Of a DNA stretch of 64,000 bases, positions 37,801 to 50,306 are shown piece by piece (within the stretch, counting starts at the first letter, position 1; each line of letters opens with the position of its first letter). Location of the stretch: positions 11,200,621 through 11,264,620 of the forward strand of contig HG738137.1 in the NCBI GenBank assembly GCA_000499405.2. Direction: 5' to 3'. The notes beneath the pieces were generated by a model that searched no databases, was not told where the DNA came from, and saw only the letters and a program-made list of their open reading frames with translations. The stretch comes from Onchocerca volvulus (Eukaryota > Nematoda > Chromadorea > Rhabditida > Onchocercidae). The translations under genes and the position numbers were made by a program.

Positions 37801-40800
37801 CAAAAATTATGTTGAAATAGTACACATTACTTTAAACTCGATTCAAATATCCTTTCATCGATAACATATCGCTGCAAATTAAAAACTGGCTTCAAGCGTG
37901 GAAGAATGCGTTTCACTATCGTGCCGAAATTCCCATTCTCTTCACGATTATTCACATAAATGATTCGCGGCATTCGTAAATTAATTTTCACCATTTTATC
38001 AAGAATTATGCACCATAATACCAACATACCTTTGTTTGGAGTTTCTGATATCTGTAACCACATCAATTTCCTCTGAGTATTCCATAAGTATTACTAACTA
38101 CTGTCCGATTATTACCAATATTAATTAATATTAAATCTTATTTCTTACGTTGTGGTATATGTTTCTAACAGCGGGAAGTTTCTATCTTTCTGTCCGCAGT
38201 AATAATAAGTAAAGTGATGCAAACGAAAGCATGTAAATAGGCAAAAATTTCTACACAGTCATAAAAACTTTAAAATCTACACAACTATTCGAATGTGCAT
38301 TTCCTTACACATAAATGAGATCTATCTTTGCAACTTCTCACGGTTTACAATAATAACATTTAACCTTAACAATCTGCCACACTGTATCTCGCATTATTTG
38401 TTTACCACGTTCAAGCATTGACATAATTGGTGTAATTCCTTTAGATAAAGCATTTTGTTTCCTACGATTTTTCTCTTCCCTTTCTTTCAACCATTTCGCT
38501 TTCAAATATCTAAAAATTTGCAAAGTTCCAAAATTTGCTATATAAACATAAAAACTGGATGATATCCTTCTCCATACCAAATCATTCTCCCAGTTATATC
38601 AGCAGTTCACTATTTCTTCCTTCTACTTTCGGAAACAGTATATTTATTGATATCACTACTAAAATTTGGAAAAACTATTACAACTTTTATTATAAGTTAA
38701 AAAAGAATTATTAAATTTTATATAAGCTAAACGCAAAAGAAATAACAATACCGTAACCACTCATCAACTCCATGTTCAACAATTGTTTTTTTTTGTATTA
38801 CCGTCCATCGGTCGCTTTTTTGAGTTGGTGTTGAACTTTGTGATTGCTTCGTAGTAGCATTCAAAAAATTGCATATGGTTGCTTTCACTGTAGAAGAATC
38901 CTGAAACTAATTAGCTAAGTGAATTACTGCTAATGAATTTTCTTCAAATCTGAGAATCAATTTACTTTACCTTCTCCAAATTTGGGAAGTTGTTATTGAG
39001 AAGAGTAACATTATCCGATAAGCTGTCGTTCGCAACTTTTAAATTAGGAACATTCTCAATATCAGATGCAAAAGCCGATGTAGTAGTCTTTTTGAAAACT
39101 TCATTGATTTTCGGTTGTTTATGATCATTTTTTCGTTGTTGTCGTTTATTTTCCAACCAATCTGGGAACGGAACTCGCGGAACTGGATTTGGAATATTCT
39201 GCAGAGCAGCTGGAATTGAGATAATTTTCTGGATAGTAGCTCCAAAACGTTCAATATAATATTCCCAGTCGATAATCTGCAAATTATGAAGTTCTTCATC
39301 CATATTTTAAAGACTTTAAATTTAGCAAGGATTCTGCCTCACTCTATGATCCAATCTCGCTTAAAACAGTAATTCCCGATCAAAAACTATCAGAAGGCTT
39401 TTTGATTTCTGCAAAACATAACTGTAACAAGATTTTAAAAATTTTTAAAAAGGGTTCTAAAAAAATTTGCATGTTTCATAAAATAATTTTAACTTTAAGT
39501 TCAAGAATCAGGATAATGAAGGAGTTAATCAATCATAAAAAATTAAGTCAAAACCAACATTCCTGATATTTATATTATCTTTGGTAATTGTTGTATCTTT
39601 GGTCCATTTTCGAAGATAATGAGCAGAGATATTTGGTGTCGCTTGGAATATAGCCAAAGGAATAGCTCTTTGTGCGACAGGTGCATCAAGTGGCATTTTT
39701 GAAATGATAAAACGGCAAGCAAGCCCCACATCTTTAACCATATCGTCACCAAGAAACTGAAAAGTTTTTTTTTTTTCAATAAAAAAAAAATAAGCAATAT
39801 TGTTAATAGAATCCTTTTTTTTTTTTTTTTTTTTGTCTTTTTTCCCGAATAAAGCAGTGAGGTGAAATTTCATCAGAATGGAAAAAAAAAAATATGATTT
39901 AGAATGAAAACAAGGATAGTCCGCTTCTCTCTTTAATTTCATTAAACATTAATAAAGATTACGAAGCAACGGCTTACTTCTGCAAGACGTTTAGCAGTTG
40001 AAATAGATGTTGATTTTTGTTCACCATAATCATCAAGTTTTTTTGACATACTCCGATTTTCGGCAATTAAATCAAACAATTCATAGTCCGGTAGATTAGC
40101 GCCCTAAAAAATTTGGATATGAGAAATGAGATTATGGATTTTAAATTAAATCAATAAAAACAATTTTGAATACAAATTATATTACATTCAATTATTGCAA
40201 TCTGTAGAAATAATATAATATGAAAATATGATACTTAAATAAGCAATAAAAAGGACAGATGGTAAAAAAGAACAAATTATATAAAAGATTATAATGATTC
40301 AGAGAAAGCATCTTCATAGCACTGCTAGTAAAAATGGATCAGGTTTTAAAGGGAGCCTGCAATTCGAAATTTCATATCAGAGTACTAATTCCAGCTGTAG
40401 ATTTGAATGGCAATACCTTTCATTATACTAAAACTACTTACTTTCGAAAATAATACATCCAGCCAGTAGTTAGCTTCTTTTGCAGCATGCTCATATGCTT
40501 CCACATGATTTTCGCCCTTTAGGAACGCTTTGAAAACTGAACTTTGGAAATACTTGATCAATGCTAATTCGCCACGCCGCTTTATTTCAAATCCTTTTAG
40601 CTCGGCAAGTGATCCATCGAAATTGAAAACTGCATATCTTTAAATTTGAAAAATATTCAGTTTCATTCAGTTAAATGGGAGAAATGTGAACTTTGAAATT
40701 CTACAAACCTTTTTTTTAACTTTTTGCCTTCCTCCCTAGAAGCTGGAAGAATCATCGCCAAATATGGCCCATCAACTTCGAAAAATATGGAATTTTCAGA

Positions 40801-43800
40801 TGTTATAGAATATGTTCCATCCGACTCAAGTTGATGGAACTGGTGGTTTGTGAATTTATCATGAATAAGCGCATTAAGAATTGCACCAGGATATGAAACA
40901 GTTACCTGTAATTAATCCATATCTCCGAACTTCAATTTATATTTTTAATTTAAACCATCAATTTGAAATAAATGAAAAAAAAAAGAAAGTTTGGAAATGC
41001 ATGAAATCTTGCAGACCCTCAAAAAATCTGTCACACAGTAATAATACCGTTTTACGTTTAGAATTGTTTAAAGTGAAAGTGATGTTTTCCGGAAAAGTGC
41101 CTGGAATCAAGCACCATATCCCATCCGTATCAAGTTCCAGAGGTTTACCAATATGCTCCACTAGTTTCCGTGCTTCGGTGATAATGTTTGCACCCGTATG
41201 ACAAACTATACCAGCCATTTCCATTGAAAACCATCTTGCTCCTGAATTGATATATTCATTATTTCTCGAGATGCTGGAGAGTTTTCTGATTTTCTCAAAA
41301 TATTTCTAACTGAAACCTTTTCGCATGACATATCCATAAAATGAATTTAAAATGCATTTATGTGCAAGCTGCAAGCTTTCATAGAGAACAACGCGTCCCT
41401 GAGCTGTTTTTAAAGCATGAATATCATCTTCCGGTACTTCATCCAGAACAGCTTTAGCTTTCTGAAATTTTTTTTTTCAAGAGAGTACAAAATGGCATAC
41501 GAATATCATTCGTGGGTAAGATCAAGGAAATTGATCAGGATAGTATAGCTGATATTGAAAAAATTCCAATAATAACACTAAAAAATTTTAATTGCTTAAA
41601 CAACAATACGAAGCTGAAAAAGTGCCAGGTTTATACTTGCTTTAAGCATTGCTTTGTATTCATATCGTCTGTCCCGGAAAGCTTTTACGGTATCCACATA
41701 AAAGGCATTTTCTCGTTCACATATCGTTGTATATCGATATTCATTTTTTGTAATATGAGTTTTACCATAAGCACGTTTACAAAAATCTAAACCAGAAAAT
41801 CTGAACAAGTTTGCAAAAATCTAAATTGAAAATGCAAAGTACTTTATGCCTCACTATTGTTCCAAGCACTTCATTTTCTCAAAAAATAGTTTGAGAAAGC
41901 TTTAATTATGTCAGCAGTTATTAGTGCCAAAAAATCGACAAGGAAGTGAACAAGAGTTTCATTCCTAAATTCCCAAAAAATGTTCAAAGAAAGTTAAACC
42001 TTACCTTTCACTCGTTTCACTTCAATTTGAATCCTTTGGTCATGATCTAAACTATGGAATGCTTTTGGTGGTTTCCCAAATGTTTCATTTTCCAATTGTT
42101 GCAGAATACGCTCATATTCGCCTTTTGAGGCAGGCACTGAAAAATTGGCCACATTACAGAATATCTAATTTTTATAAAGTAACCAATAGGTTTGAAAGAA
42201 TTGCAATACAACTGCTTATGAGTAGATGGCGGTACTCATAACTACAACTGCATTACAACGAACTTACTTATTTCACCACGCCATTCCCATCGCATCGCTC
42301 TCTGACATTTCGCATCCGGTGTATTGTACACACAAGCAATGCAATCTTCATTTGTAACAACTGCTGATGGCTACAAAATTGACAAAAATCTGGAACTATT
42401 CCATAAAATTCAATTTTCTAAGAATTAAGATAATCAATGAAAATTAATATGTGCACACGCATCATTTAAGGTCTTGTCGAAACTTCGTATGCTCACAGCA
42501 TTTACCAAACTAAAGCACTAATTAAAAAAAAAAAAAGTTGATAGCTAATCTCAGAAAAACTTCATCATTCAGATTTATATTAACAATGAACTGGGAAAAT
42601 AGAAATTAAAACGATTTATAGCAGAAAAGAATAAGGTGGAGAAAAACCTGAAGACGATTGGTAAGAATAATATTAGGATACATCGCACCCACATCCAAAT
42701 GGTAAATTTTTGGAGTTTCGAGGCGTAGAGGTCTTTTAATAAAGTCATCAAGTTGTACTTCGACCTGAAATTTAATTTAAAACCTGAAGAAAACCTACTC
42801 GTTTGCAATTCAAACATACCAATCACAACCTTGAGTAACTTTTGAGTATCAAATCCGAAAACGATGCACTTTCTGTGACAAAAAAATCCATGATGCAAAC
42901 AACATAATTCTAAAATGTTCAATTAATATTGAAACACAATAATTTGCATACCTTATTTACAACACTATCGAAATCAACAACTTCATCCATGTCAACACCA
43001 AGTTCACGAGTTAGTGAATCACTTAGTGCTTTTCTAACGTCTCGTTTTAAACTTAGAATTGTAGCCGGCACGATTCGGAACCTGCAAAATGAATGTTTAA
43101 ATATTTAAAAAGCTTAAATTTCTTGAAAATGAGATAACTCGAACTTTTCTGGAATGTCGGCACGAAAAACACCAGATTCCAAAGCTTCAACATGGCCTCC
43201 AACATATGTTTCACTTTCAATCACATGTCCATCACTGGTATATTTTGTTCCATGTTGCAAGGATTTATTAGGAAAAATGATATTATTCTGGAATGCTTTA
43301 ACCATCAGAAGTGCTTCACATAGAGTACCAGAACCTTTGCGAAGCACCTAAAATAGAATTTTGGAAGGAGCTCTAATTTTCTGGTCAAACAGATGCTTCA
43401 AAACTTTTTTGATTCAAAAGAAACTAAAGTGTAGGGAAGAACAGAAAATAACTAGTGGAACTCTAACTTTTCCCTGATTTCCCAAATTTTCAAGTAAACG
43501 AAATCAAACAAATATAAACATAAATTTCTAAACAAACAAAATATTTAAACACAAAGGAAAAGACTTACATCATCGGGACCTAAAGGTATAATCGTACACA
43601 ACGCAAAAATGAATGGATGAACATATTTAATGTAGAGATAATAAGTTGCAACTGCATCAGATACTGAATAGTTTGCTAGCGTCTAAAACTTTTGAAAAAC
43701 TCGATAAAGCAAATTAAAAAATATAAATTGAAATATTAAATTCAAAATTCAGAAGACTTGATTAATTCTATTTTTCATTGATTAAAAAACAAACTAATTC

Positions 43801-46800
43801 AAAGCTGAAGCGCCAAATGAAATCACCTGAGGTTCATCTTTGGCCATTGCACACATCTGCTCAGGATCAAGCTCAACTGGATCATACCGAAGCTTAGCTT
43901 TAGTACAAGCTTTGAGATTCTGACTTCCCACCGGCAAATAACTATCACGTTTCACCCATCTGAACCAATACACAAAGAGGATGAAAACACAAATTTGATG
44001 ATAGTGTTTTATTTTAATATATTCAATTTTACAGTTCTCACACATATTCTTATTTGTCTTATTATAAAATAATATTATGAAATGTTACAAATAATATTAC
44101 ATAGTTCAAATTCAATCAAATATAAAAGAATCCATTATTTAGTACTCAAAATAAAATCAGTGTAGAAAAAAAAACAAAAAATTGGCAGTTTTTGAGAAAG
44201 AGTGAGTTACATTCTTGGACACAAAAATTGTAAATAAAGTCGAATTTACTTTTATAAATTACCAGCAAAATTAGCTAAAATAAGATTCAACGAAGAGATT
44301 ATACGTACTTGAACGCATCAAGATGGACTGCATTTATAGTTCTGTACTCTCCAGATGAATTTTTAGAAACGCCAATTTCTGTTTGCATATGAAAACCATA
44401 TACTGCAGCACGAGCTTCCACAAAAGGCCTGCAATTAGATTATTGGTTTGAATATGGATAAGGATTAGGTACTGTTAGTTAATCAAACAGACTAACCAGT
44501 CGAATGAATCGCCGTTATAAGTGACAAATACAGATGGACGGAGTCGAATAATATGGTCGAAAAAATATCTAATAACGGCTTTTTCATCAGGTAAATTGAT
44601 AACCCGGAATATTCCCTTAAAGATTTTGATAATTAAAACATACTAGAGCTAAGACATAAAGAAAGTTCTGAGATATAATCTAAAAAACGACAGTTCTATG
44701 TTAAATTAAATAAATAAATAAAACATAAGTACAAATAAGCCGTAGAAAGTAGAAAGTTTAATACTTTTACATGAAAAAAGAATTTTTCTTGAAATTCATT
44801 TTAAAGGAACAATGCAATAATACTGTTGTATTAAAATGAAGCAATGTGCTCTAATTCATCAATTTCTAACTAAGGATTACCTTATATTCCGGTTTTGGAG
44901 TGTATTCGAAATTATCCACATCGGTGGAAATAATTTTCCTGTTAATGATCAAGAAACCATTGTCATTAACCATATACGAAATCATCATGATTTCATCAAA
45001 AGCGCTATCCGGAAATTTCAAAGGCAGTTTTGTAACTTCAATATCATAAGCTAAAATAACTGGTTCCGGTGGATCGATTAGCGTTGGATGACGAATTATT
45101 TTCGGTTGTCGATCGTAATCTCTTCCTATTACACGATACCACAGGCCTACGAATACTTCTATGTCAATGCACACTCTCATTTGATAAGGCAAATCATGTT
45201 CCCTGTAATTGTAAGTTTATTACTTTAGAAAATTGGCAAGGTACAAATTATCAAACATGAACTAATAAATTTAGCAAGCACACATAATCTGAATCTCCCG
45301 ATCATAACCATAAAATAGATTTAAAATTAGAGTTGAAACAAGTTAGAACTTTCCATTGCTGTGGATGACTGAACTCGACAAGTAAATATAGCCTTTGCAG
45401 ATTGCTAATGTGCAGCGAAAAAAAGTTCCATATGGAAATTTTGGTGATTACTTAAGACTAAGCACTGTTAATCTTAAATTCAGTTCTTTCGTTCTGCTTT
45501 TAAACTCCATAGTATATAATTAAGACAAGCACTGATTCCACATTTCATTTTGTTAGTAGACTCAAAGCAGGGATGATAGATCATTTTGTATTGCACTGAT
45601 GACGATTAAGTTTTTGAAATGAGATAAATTGGGGAAAGAAAAACCTTAAATCAATAATTTTTTCTAAAGCACCGCCTTCATCGGGTTGTAGTTCTCGTGA
45701 ACCAAAATGTCTAAAAATTATCGAAATTCATATTATATTATGTTGAAATTTATCATACATTATGTCGAAACTTCGAGAACAAATTGTAAAATATTTCTGT
45801 AAGCTGAAATCAGACAATTTTTGCTAAGAAGATATGGAACGTACGTACTTGATAAGAAGATTAGTGTATGAAGTTGTTTGTTTTTCCCTTTCCTGATTTC
45901 TTCTCAATATTGGAGTGATATCTTTCTTGAACTTTAGAAGTTCACTTAAACTCGGGAATGAAATTTTCAAATATGTTCGTTTTACTCCTGAGAGGTGATT
46001 TTTCTGCAAGAAAAGAAAAAGTACTTCAACTTCCTTCTGGATAATTTCACGAAAAAAAAAATCTTCCTTTAAATTAATAAATGAACTCACTAAGTCAAGA
46101 TCTTCTTTTTCCACAATATCGATAGTAATTACTTTCGCATATTTTTTCGATAAGTATGATAGGACTTGGTGTTCAAATGAAGGAAGTGCTGCGATATAGA
46201 GATATGGACGAAATGGATAAGATATCTAGAAGAAAGGCAGTTATTTTATGATATAAAACCATTTTCCCAATGTTTATAAAATTGAAAGCTAAAAATAATC
46301 TCTTTTTCTTGTTTCTGTCATCAATATCAAAATATATTAGTTTTATAACCTTAAAACGTTCTCCATCTTCTTGTAGGAAATAAAAGTCGCATACTGCAAT
46401 AATATTTTTCGTTTCTTCATCTATCATCTCCGCCTACAACGCAAAAGACAAATTTTAGTCCATGTAATTTGAATTTTTTTTAGCTCACTTACTTTCGTAA
46501 GTTTAATTTCATAGAAACAATGTTTTAAAGAAAATAAATTTTCGGGCAAACAAATTGGAATTATTTTTTAATCCTTATATAAGACCAGTGTATATATTGC
46601 AATTAATTCTTCATATATCTAAAAAGTTTCGATCACAAATCAGCTTCATATGAAAGCAATAATGAATTTGGATCTCTGAATATCTTTGTAATACTTTAAT
46701 GTTTCGTCTTTTCTTATCAAGAGTTTATCAAATTTTTGAAAGACGTAACATTTTACAATCACCAAAGAAATAATTTTTAATTTCAATCATCATCAATGTT

Positions 46801-47259
46801 TGCTAATATTTTGAATGAAACTCACCGCTTGAACATTCAATAACCAAGCATTTTTCCATTCTATATCAGTGTAACGTTGGAAACCGAATTTTCGATCCAA
46901 AGTTTCTGATGAGCGAATTTTTTCCAAACGAGAAGTATAGCTGAAGTCATTCATCAAATTCAAAAACATTTAAGTAATCACAATTTGTTTAATGATGAGT
47001 TGGATAAATGTCGGAAATAATATCAAAATAGATAGTTTCAATTAAAGTTCAATTTTCCCGACTAAGAAAGTTTCAAACAACCGATAAGTCAAAGTCTTAC
47101 TCTGCTAACGTAAAAGATCGGAAAGTGCAAGATGCTTAACTTAAGTAACATTCATTTAAATTTAGCTAAATGACGCGACTACTATATCTCGGAGTTAGAA
47201 TCTGAAACGTAAATTAATAAATCTCACTTCTCTTGAATATTGCTCGTCTGCTGATCCAT
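31807..47259 (-). CDS. POLE: DNA polymerase epsilon catalytic subunit (POLE)
   Basis: Forty in-phase exons give about 2145 residues (human 2286). 5'-3' exon starts: 47259, 46940, 46433, 46225, 46003, 45710, 45202, 44615, 44428, 43959, 43682, 43347, 43081, 42764, 42370, 42136, 41786, 41461, 41241, 40905, 40637, 40103, 39756, 39276, 38900, 38509, 38051, 37677, 37345, 36831, 36160, 35717, 35195, 34672, 34397, 33759, 33219, 32823, 32352, 31971. Exonuclease acidic residues: Asp249/Glu251 (AYDIE), Asp342 (NGDSFD), Asp436 ([11 protein letters not shown]). Polymerase motifs: [12 protein letters not shown] (Asp600), [21 protein letters not shown] (Asp828/830). The Fe-S CysX ligands are Cys625, 628, 637 and 696. 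Two C-terminal zinc modules are present: C2033/2036/2052/2055, and C2086/2089 with C2100/2102. It makes the leading strand and proofreads. Intron 17 looks GC-AG. The exon 27 end (37838) was fixed by phase. Confidence 0.98.
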
Positions 47260-47299
47260 TCCCGAATATATTAGTTCAATTTATTCTTATTATTTCAAT

Positions 47300-47320
47300 T
47301 TTTCAATCTGAAAAAAATTT
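47300..47320 (-). promoter_or_regulatory. candidate spliced-leader acceptor upstream of POLE
   Basis: The minus strand reads TTTTTTTCAG, with AG at 47309-47308, 48 bases before the POLE start codon. It is a strong nematode-type 3' splice site with no coding exon that fits upstream. The preceding gene's stop is only about 230 bases further upstream, so SL2-type operon processing is possible. Confidence 0.45.
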
Positions 47321-47455
47321 TTATTTTCTCAATTACCTTTTCCCATTCCTCTTCAACAATCCAAACATATTTAATCCAAATCTAACATTGAATATATAAT
47401 GCATTTTTTTAAATGAATAATAAATTGATGATGGACATTCAAAAGACATTCTTTC

Positions 47456-47514
47456 ATACTTTCATCTTTTACATTCAATGCAATCTGATACTTTCATCTT
47501 TTACATTCAATGAC
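47456..47514. repeat. 32-bp tandem duplication between the unknown gene and POLE
   Basis: ATACTTTCATCTTTTACATT with CAATG following occurs at 47456 and again at 47488, a 32-bp period. The second copy diverges after 25 bases. It lies between the stop of the small upstream gene and the POLE 5' end. Confidence 0.8.
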
Positions 47515-47535
47515 CTTACATTGACCCTCTACCTT

Positions 47536-48271
47536 TCATTTGTTACAATTTCCTTTTTTTAAACGAATACTTAACAAATGTGTAATTTCCCGCAGTATCA
47601 TGATATCATTCATTTGTAATCGGTTAAAGAGCGGAAATGTTAAGTCACTTTGACAGGAAGTATGAGTCGTCGGTGAAAAACCTATAACTGAGGATAAAAT
47701 GTTCTTTTGAGATTCTGAAAATTTGTTTCTAAGCAGCTATATTTTATCATTATCGCTCTGATGCCAAACAAAACTCGCAAAGATCATAGTTATAAGAGCT
47801 CCCGGTATCTTCGAAACATTTTGTTGAAAATATACTAAATGTAGCGTAAAATAATGTATCTAAGTGATTTGATGAAAAATGACCCTGAGATAACAAATTC
47901 GTTTAGAAAAATTATTAAGCACATCACTTTATATCTATTGTTATTGTCAGTAAAGCTAGTAGAAATCAATGGCATGGAGATGAAATGATGATAAATTAAA
48001 TTATATAATACTGTCAGAAAAATTGTGTTGGTGTAAGATCTTCTACTTGAACTAATTGCTACTGCTGTATCGGTGTAAGAAATCCGAACCTGAACAGAAT
48101 CTGCTCCGAAATCTGGACTTTTCAAATCCTTTCGGGATTCCTCTTCCTTTTCTAATCTCCGACGTGTCGCCTCATGACTAGTCCACCTCACTTTGTCTAT
48201 CTGTGATTCGGAGCGTTTTGGCGGTTTTCGGCTTGTTTGTCCCTTTGAAACTATCTTCGCGTTATTTGACC
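47536..48271 (-). CDS. uncharacterised small gene upstream of POLE (5' exon not settled)
   Basis: Two exons read cleanly in one frame: 48047-48271 (acceptor TTAAG, donor A|GTAGAA) and 47536-47714 (acceptor TTTTCAG, ends TGA). Together they code about 133 residues plus a missing N-terminus. The first exon is basic then highly charged (RSESQIDKVRW, RRRLEKEEESRKDLK). The second is more hydrophobic (LFNRLQMNDIMILREITHLL). No ATG lies in frame in the first exon, so a further 5' exon is needed; one candidate holds an ATG near 48552. I do not recognise a family. The stop lies about 277 bases before the POLE start, on the same strand. Composition and frame support coding better than for other spurious ORFs, but the donor choice is inferred. 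Confidence 0.4.
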
Positions 48272-48559
48272 CTTAATATCTCTGTTTATAATAATTACAT
48301 TTTTTGGATTTCCACAAATACTTAATTAGTTCATCCAATAAATTGATCTAATAATGAATATCCTAATCCAATTATTTGCAAAATGCAGTAATTACATAGT
48401 GACGAAAGCAGTGAGCTGTAAAAAAAATTAAATTTGAAAATTTTGGCGCGTCTTCCTTTATGAAATTTTAGTGACTATCATCGGTAGAAATGATAGAAAA
48501 AGTGGCGGTGATAGGGAGATTTTTGACAGAAAGTAGCGGCGAGTTGAAATGAACTCATC

Positions 48560-49406
48560 AGGAGAACTAATTAGAGATAATTAGTCGTTTTATATGAGTC
48601 TTAAATATTTTGATGGGATGAAAAATTGTCATAATACTTTCAGTATAATGTACCTATTGAGTCGATTTTATTTAAATTCATTTAATTTGTTCTTATCTAT
48701 TTGTCTGCATTTTGTTTTTACGCACGATTCACGTACGTCTCATTCGTGTACTTTTTTTTTTTGTGTTCTCCGAATAAGAGAAATGCAGTAAGTTGCATTT
48801 TATTTCATTGTCAAATGACAGTTGGCATGTGATGATTAGATTTAAGTATTTAATTGTCATATAGTTTATAAATCAGCAAAAGCAATGATAATGTCTTGAT
48901 TTAATGAAGAAACAATAACACGATTGTTGACTAGCTGATCACTATCTGTGATAAGAAATGATATGATAACAAGAATAAGAATTAAAAACTCGGATAGATG
49001 AATGGATGAACGAATCAGTGAAAAGATGTAGGGAGTGAAAGACGCACAAGAGGTGCTCATCACATACTAATCCTGTTTAAAAAAAATTTTTTCCCTTCAA
49101 ATAAAAACAATACAGTACTATAAATAATAATAATAATAATAAAAAGAGAAAAGAGAAAAAGAATGATAGCAATAATAATAATAAGTAATAATAATAATAA
49201 TACTTTATAAGTAACAATATTAAATAAATTAAGAGAGAAAAATATACTAATAATTCTAGAATTAAAATTGAATAATTACTAATACTATGTATAAAATCAT
49301 ATCAACCCTGCAAGAAAAAAAACAAAAACTACAACAGACATCTGAAAGATAAATATCCAAAAAAGAAAAATAAATAAATAAAAAATAAATATAGGTTCAA
49401 TTCTCT

Positions 49407-49439
<33 letters not shown>

Positions 49440-50306
49440 CGGAAAAAAATTAGATGGGTAAGGAATTGAGGTAGCGGATCAAAGGCAGAAATAATTACGT
49501 GGACAGATGTATTTGACATAGCTAAATTTATGAAACAATTACCCGTTTAATGAGTTCAGATCAGATGAAAAGAAAGAGATATAAACCGTTCTCTTGTTGA
49601 TAAGAAATAAAACTAATCTATTCTAATAAGGTTTGATCTTGTTGAAAAAGATTAATTTCAATATTTTTTTCTACTGATTCGTTTCAGCATGAAGTGATCC
49701 TTATTCTCTCAAGGTAAAGGAACAGAACATAAATATACTATAATACAGCATAAAAAAGAAATTTGCGACTTCATGAATCAAAAAATTACAGCAATCATGC
49801 GAAGAATGGCACAGTATAGTGAACAGAGTAAAATTGGAGAAAATAATGAAAAAGAAACTATCCAGAATAGAAGAATGAATAAAGTTTCAATAAATAAATG
49901 AAAATAAATAATTGTCTCCCTGAGTGTGAAACGCTTTTTACTAATCCATATTTCAATTCATTTTTAAAATTGTCAGCTTGTTAATCGATAGATCTAATAC
50001 TGACACCACTACAACTTCTACCAACATATTTCCTTTTTTTTTTTTAAAAAAAAAAAAAAGCAAATATATTGGAACAAGAAAAAGCCAAAAAAAAAAGATG
50101 ATAAAGCAACAGTTTAAAAAAATTTTCTGAATATTATTCAAATAAAATCTGACCAAATAAGTCCAATCACTGACAATAAATGAAGTATGAAGTAAATAAA
50201 TGAAAAGTTTTGATAAATAATCCTCTATTAAAGAAAATGAAAGACTGCTATGTTGTAATAAACGAAAGAGCAAACACCAAAATAATTCGATGAACAATGA
50301 ACACTT
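48560..50306. other. intergenic region with AAT microsatellite
   Basis: No gene is supported between the unknown gene and the zinc-finger gene. It holds a (AAT)n tract at 49123-49203, an A22-type run near 49410-49428, and poly-T/A at 50030-50060. The minus ORF at 49953-50297 lies in the 3' flank of the zinc-finger gene and is Phe/Leu-rich low-complexity sequence. Confidence 0.6.
49123..49203. repeat. (AAT)n microsatellite, interrupted
   Basis: Runs of TAATAATAATAATAAT at 49123-49140 and again at 49171-49203 are separated by a purine-rich AAGAGAAAAG segment. Confidence 0.85.

Noticed and set aside
39529..39942. 137-codon minus ORF with a poly-Lys stretch
   Set aside because: Only 39559-39756 is POLE exon sequence. 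The rest is intron read-through across a T/A homopolymer.
49123..49203. AAT tract considered as a CRISPR-like or regulatory array
   Set aside because: It is a simple trinucleotide microsatellite without spacer structure. No CRISPR repeats occur anywhere in the window.
49953..50297. 114-codon minus ORF, Phe/Leu-rich
   Set aside because: It is low-complexity 3' flank of the zinc-finger gene, crossing poly-A/T tracts, with no domain or splice partner.
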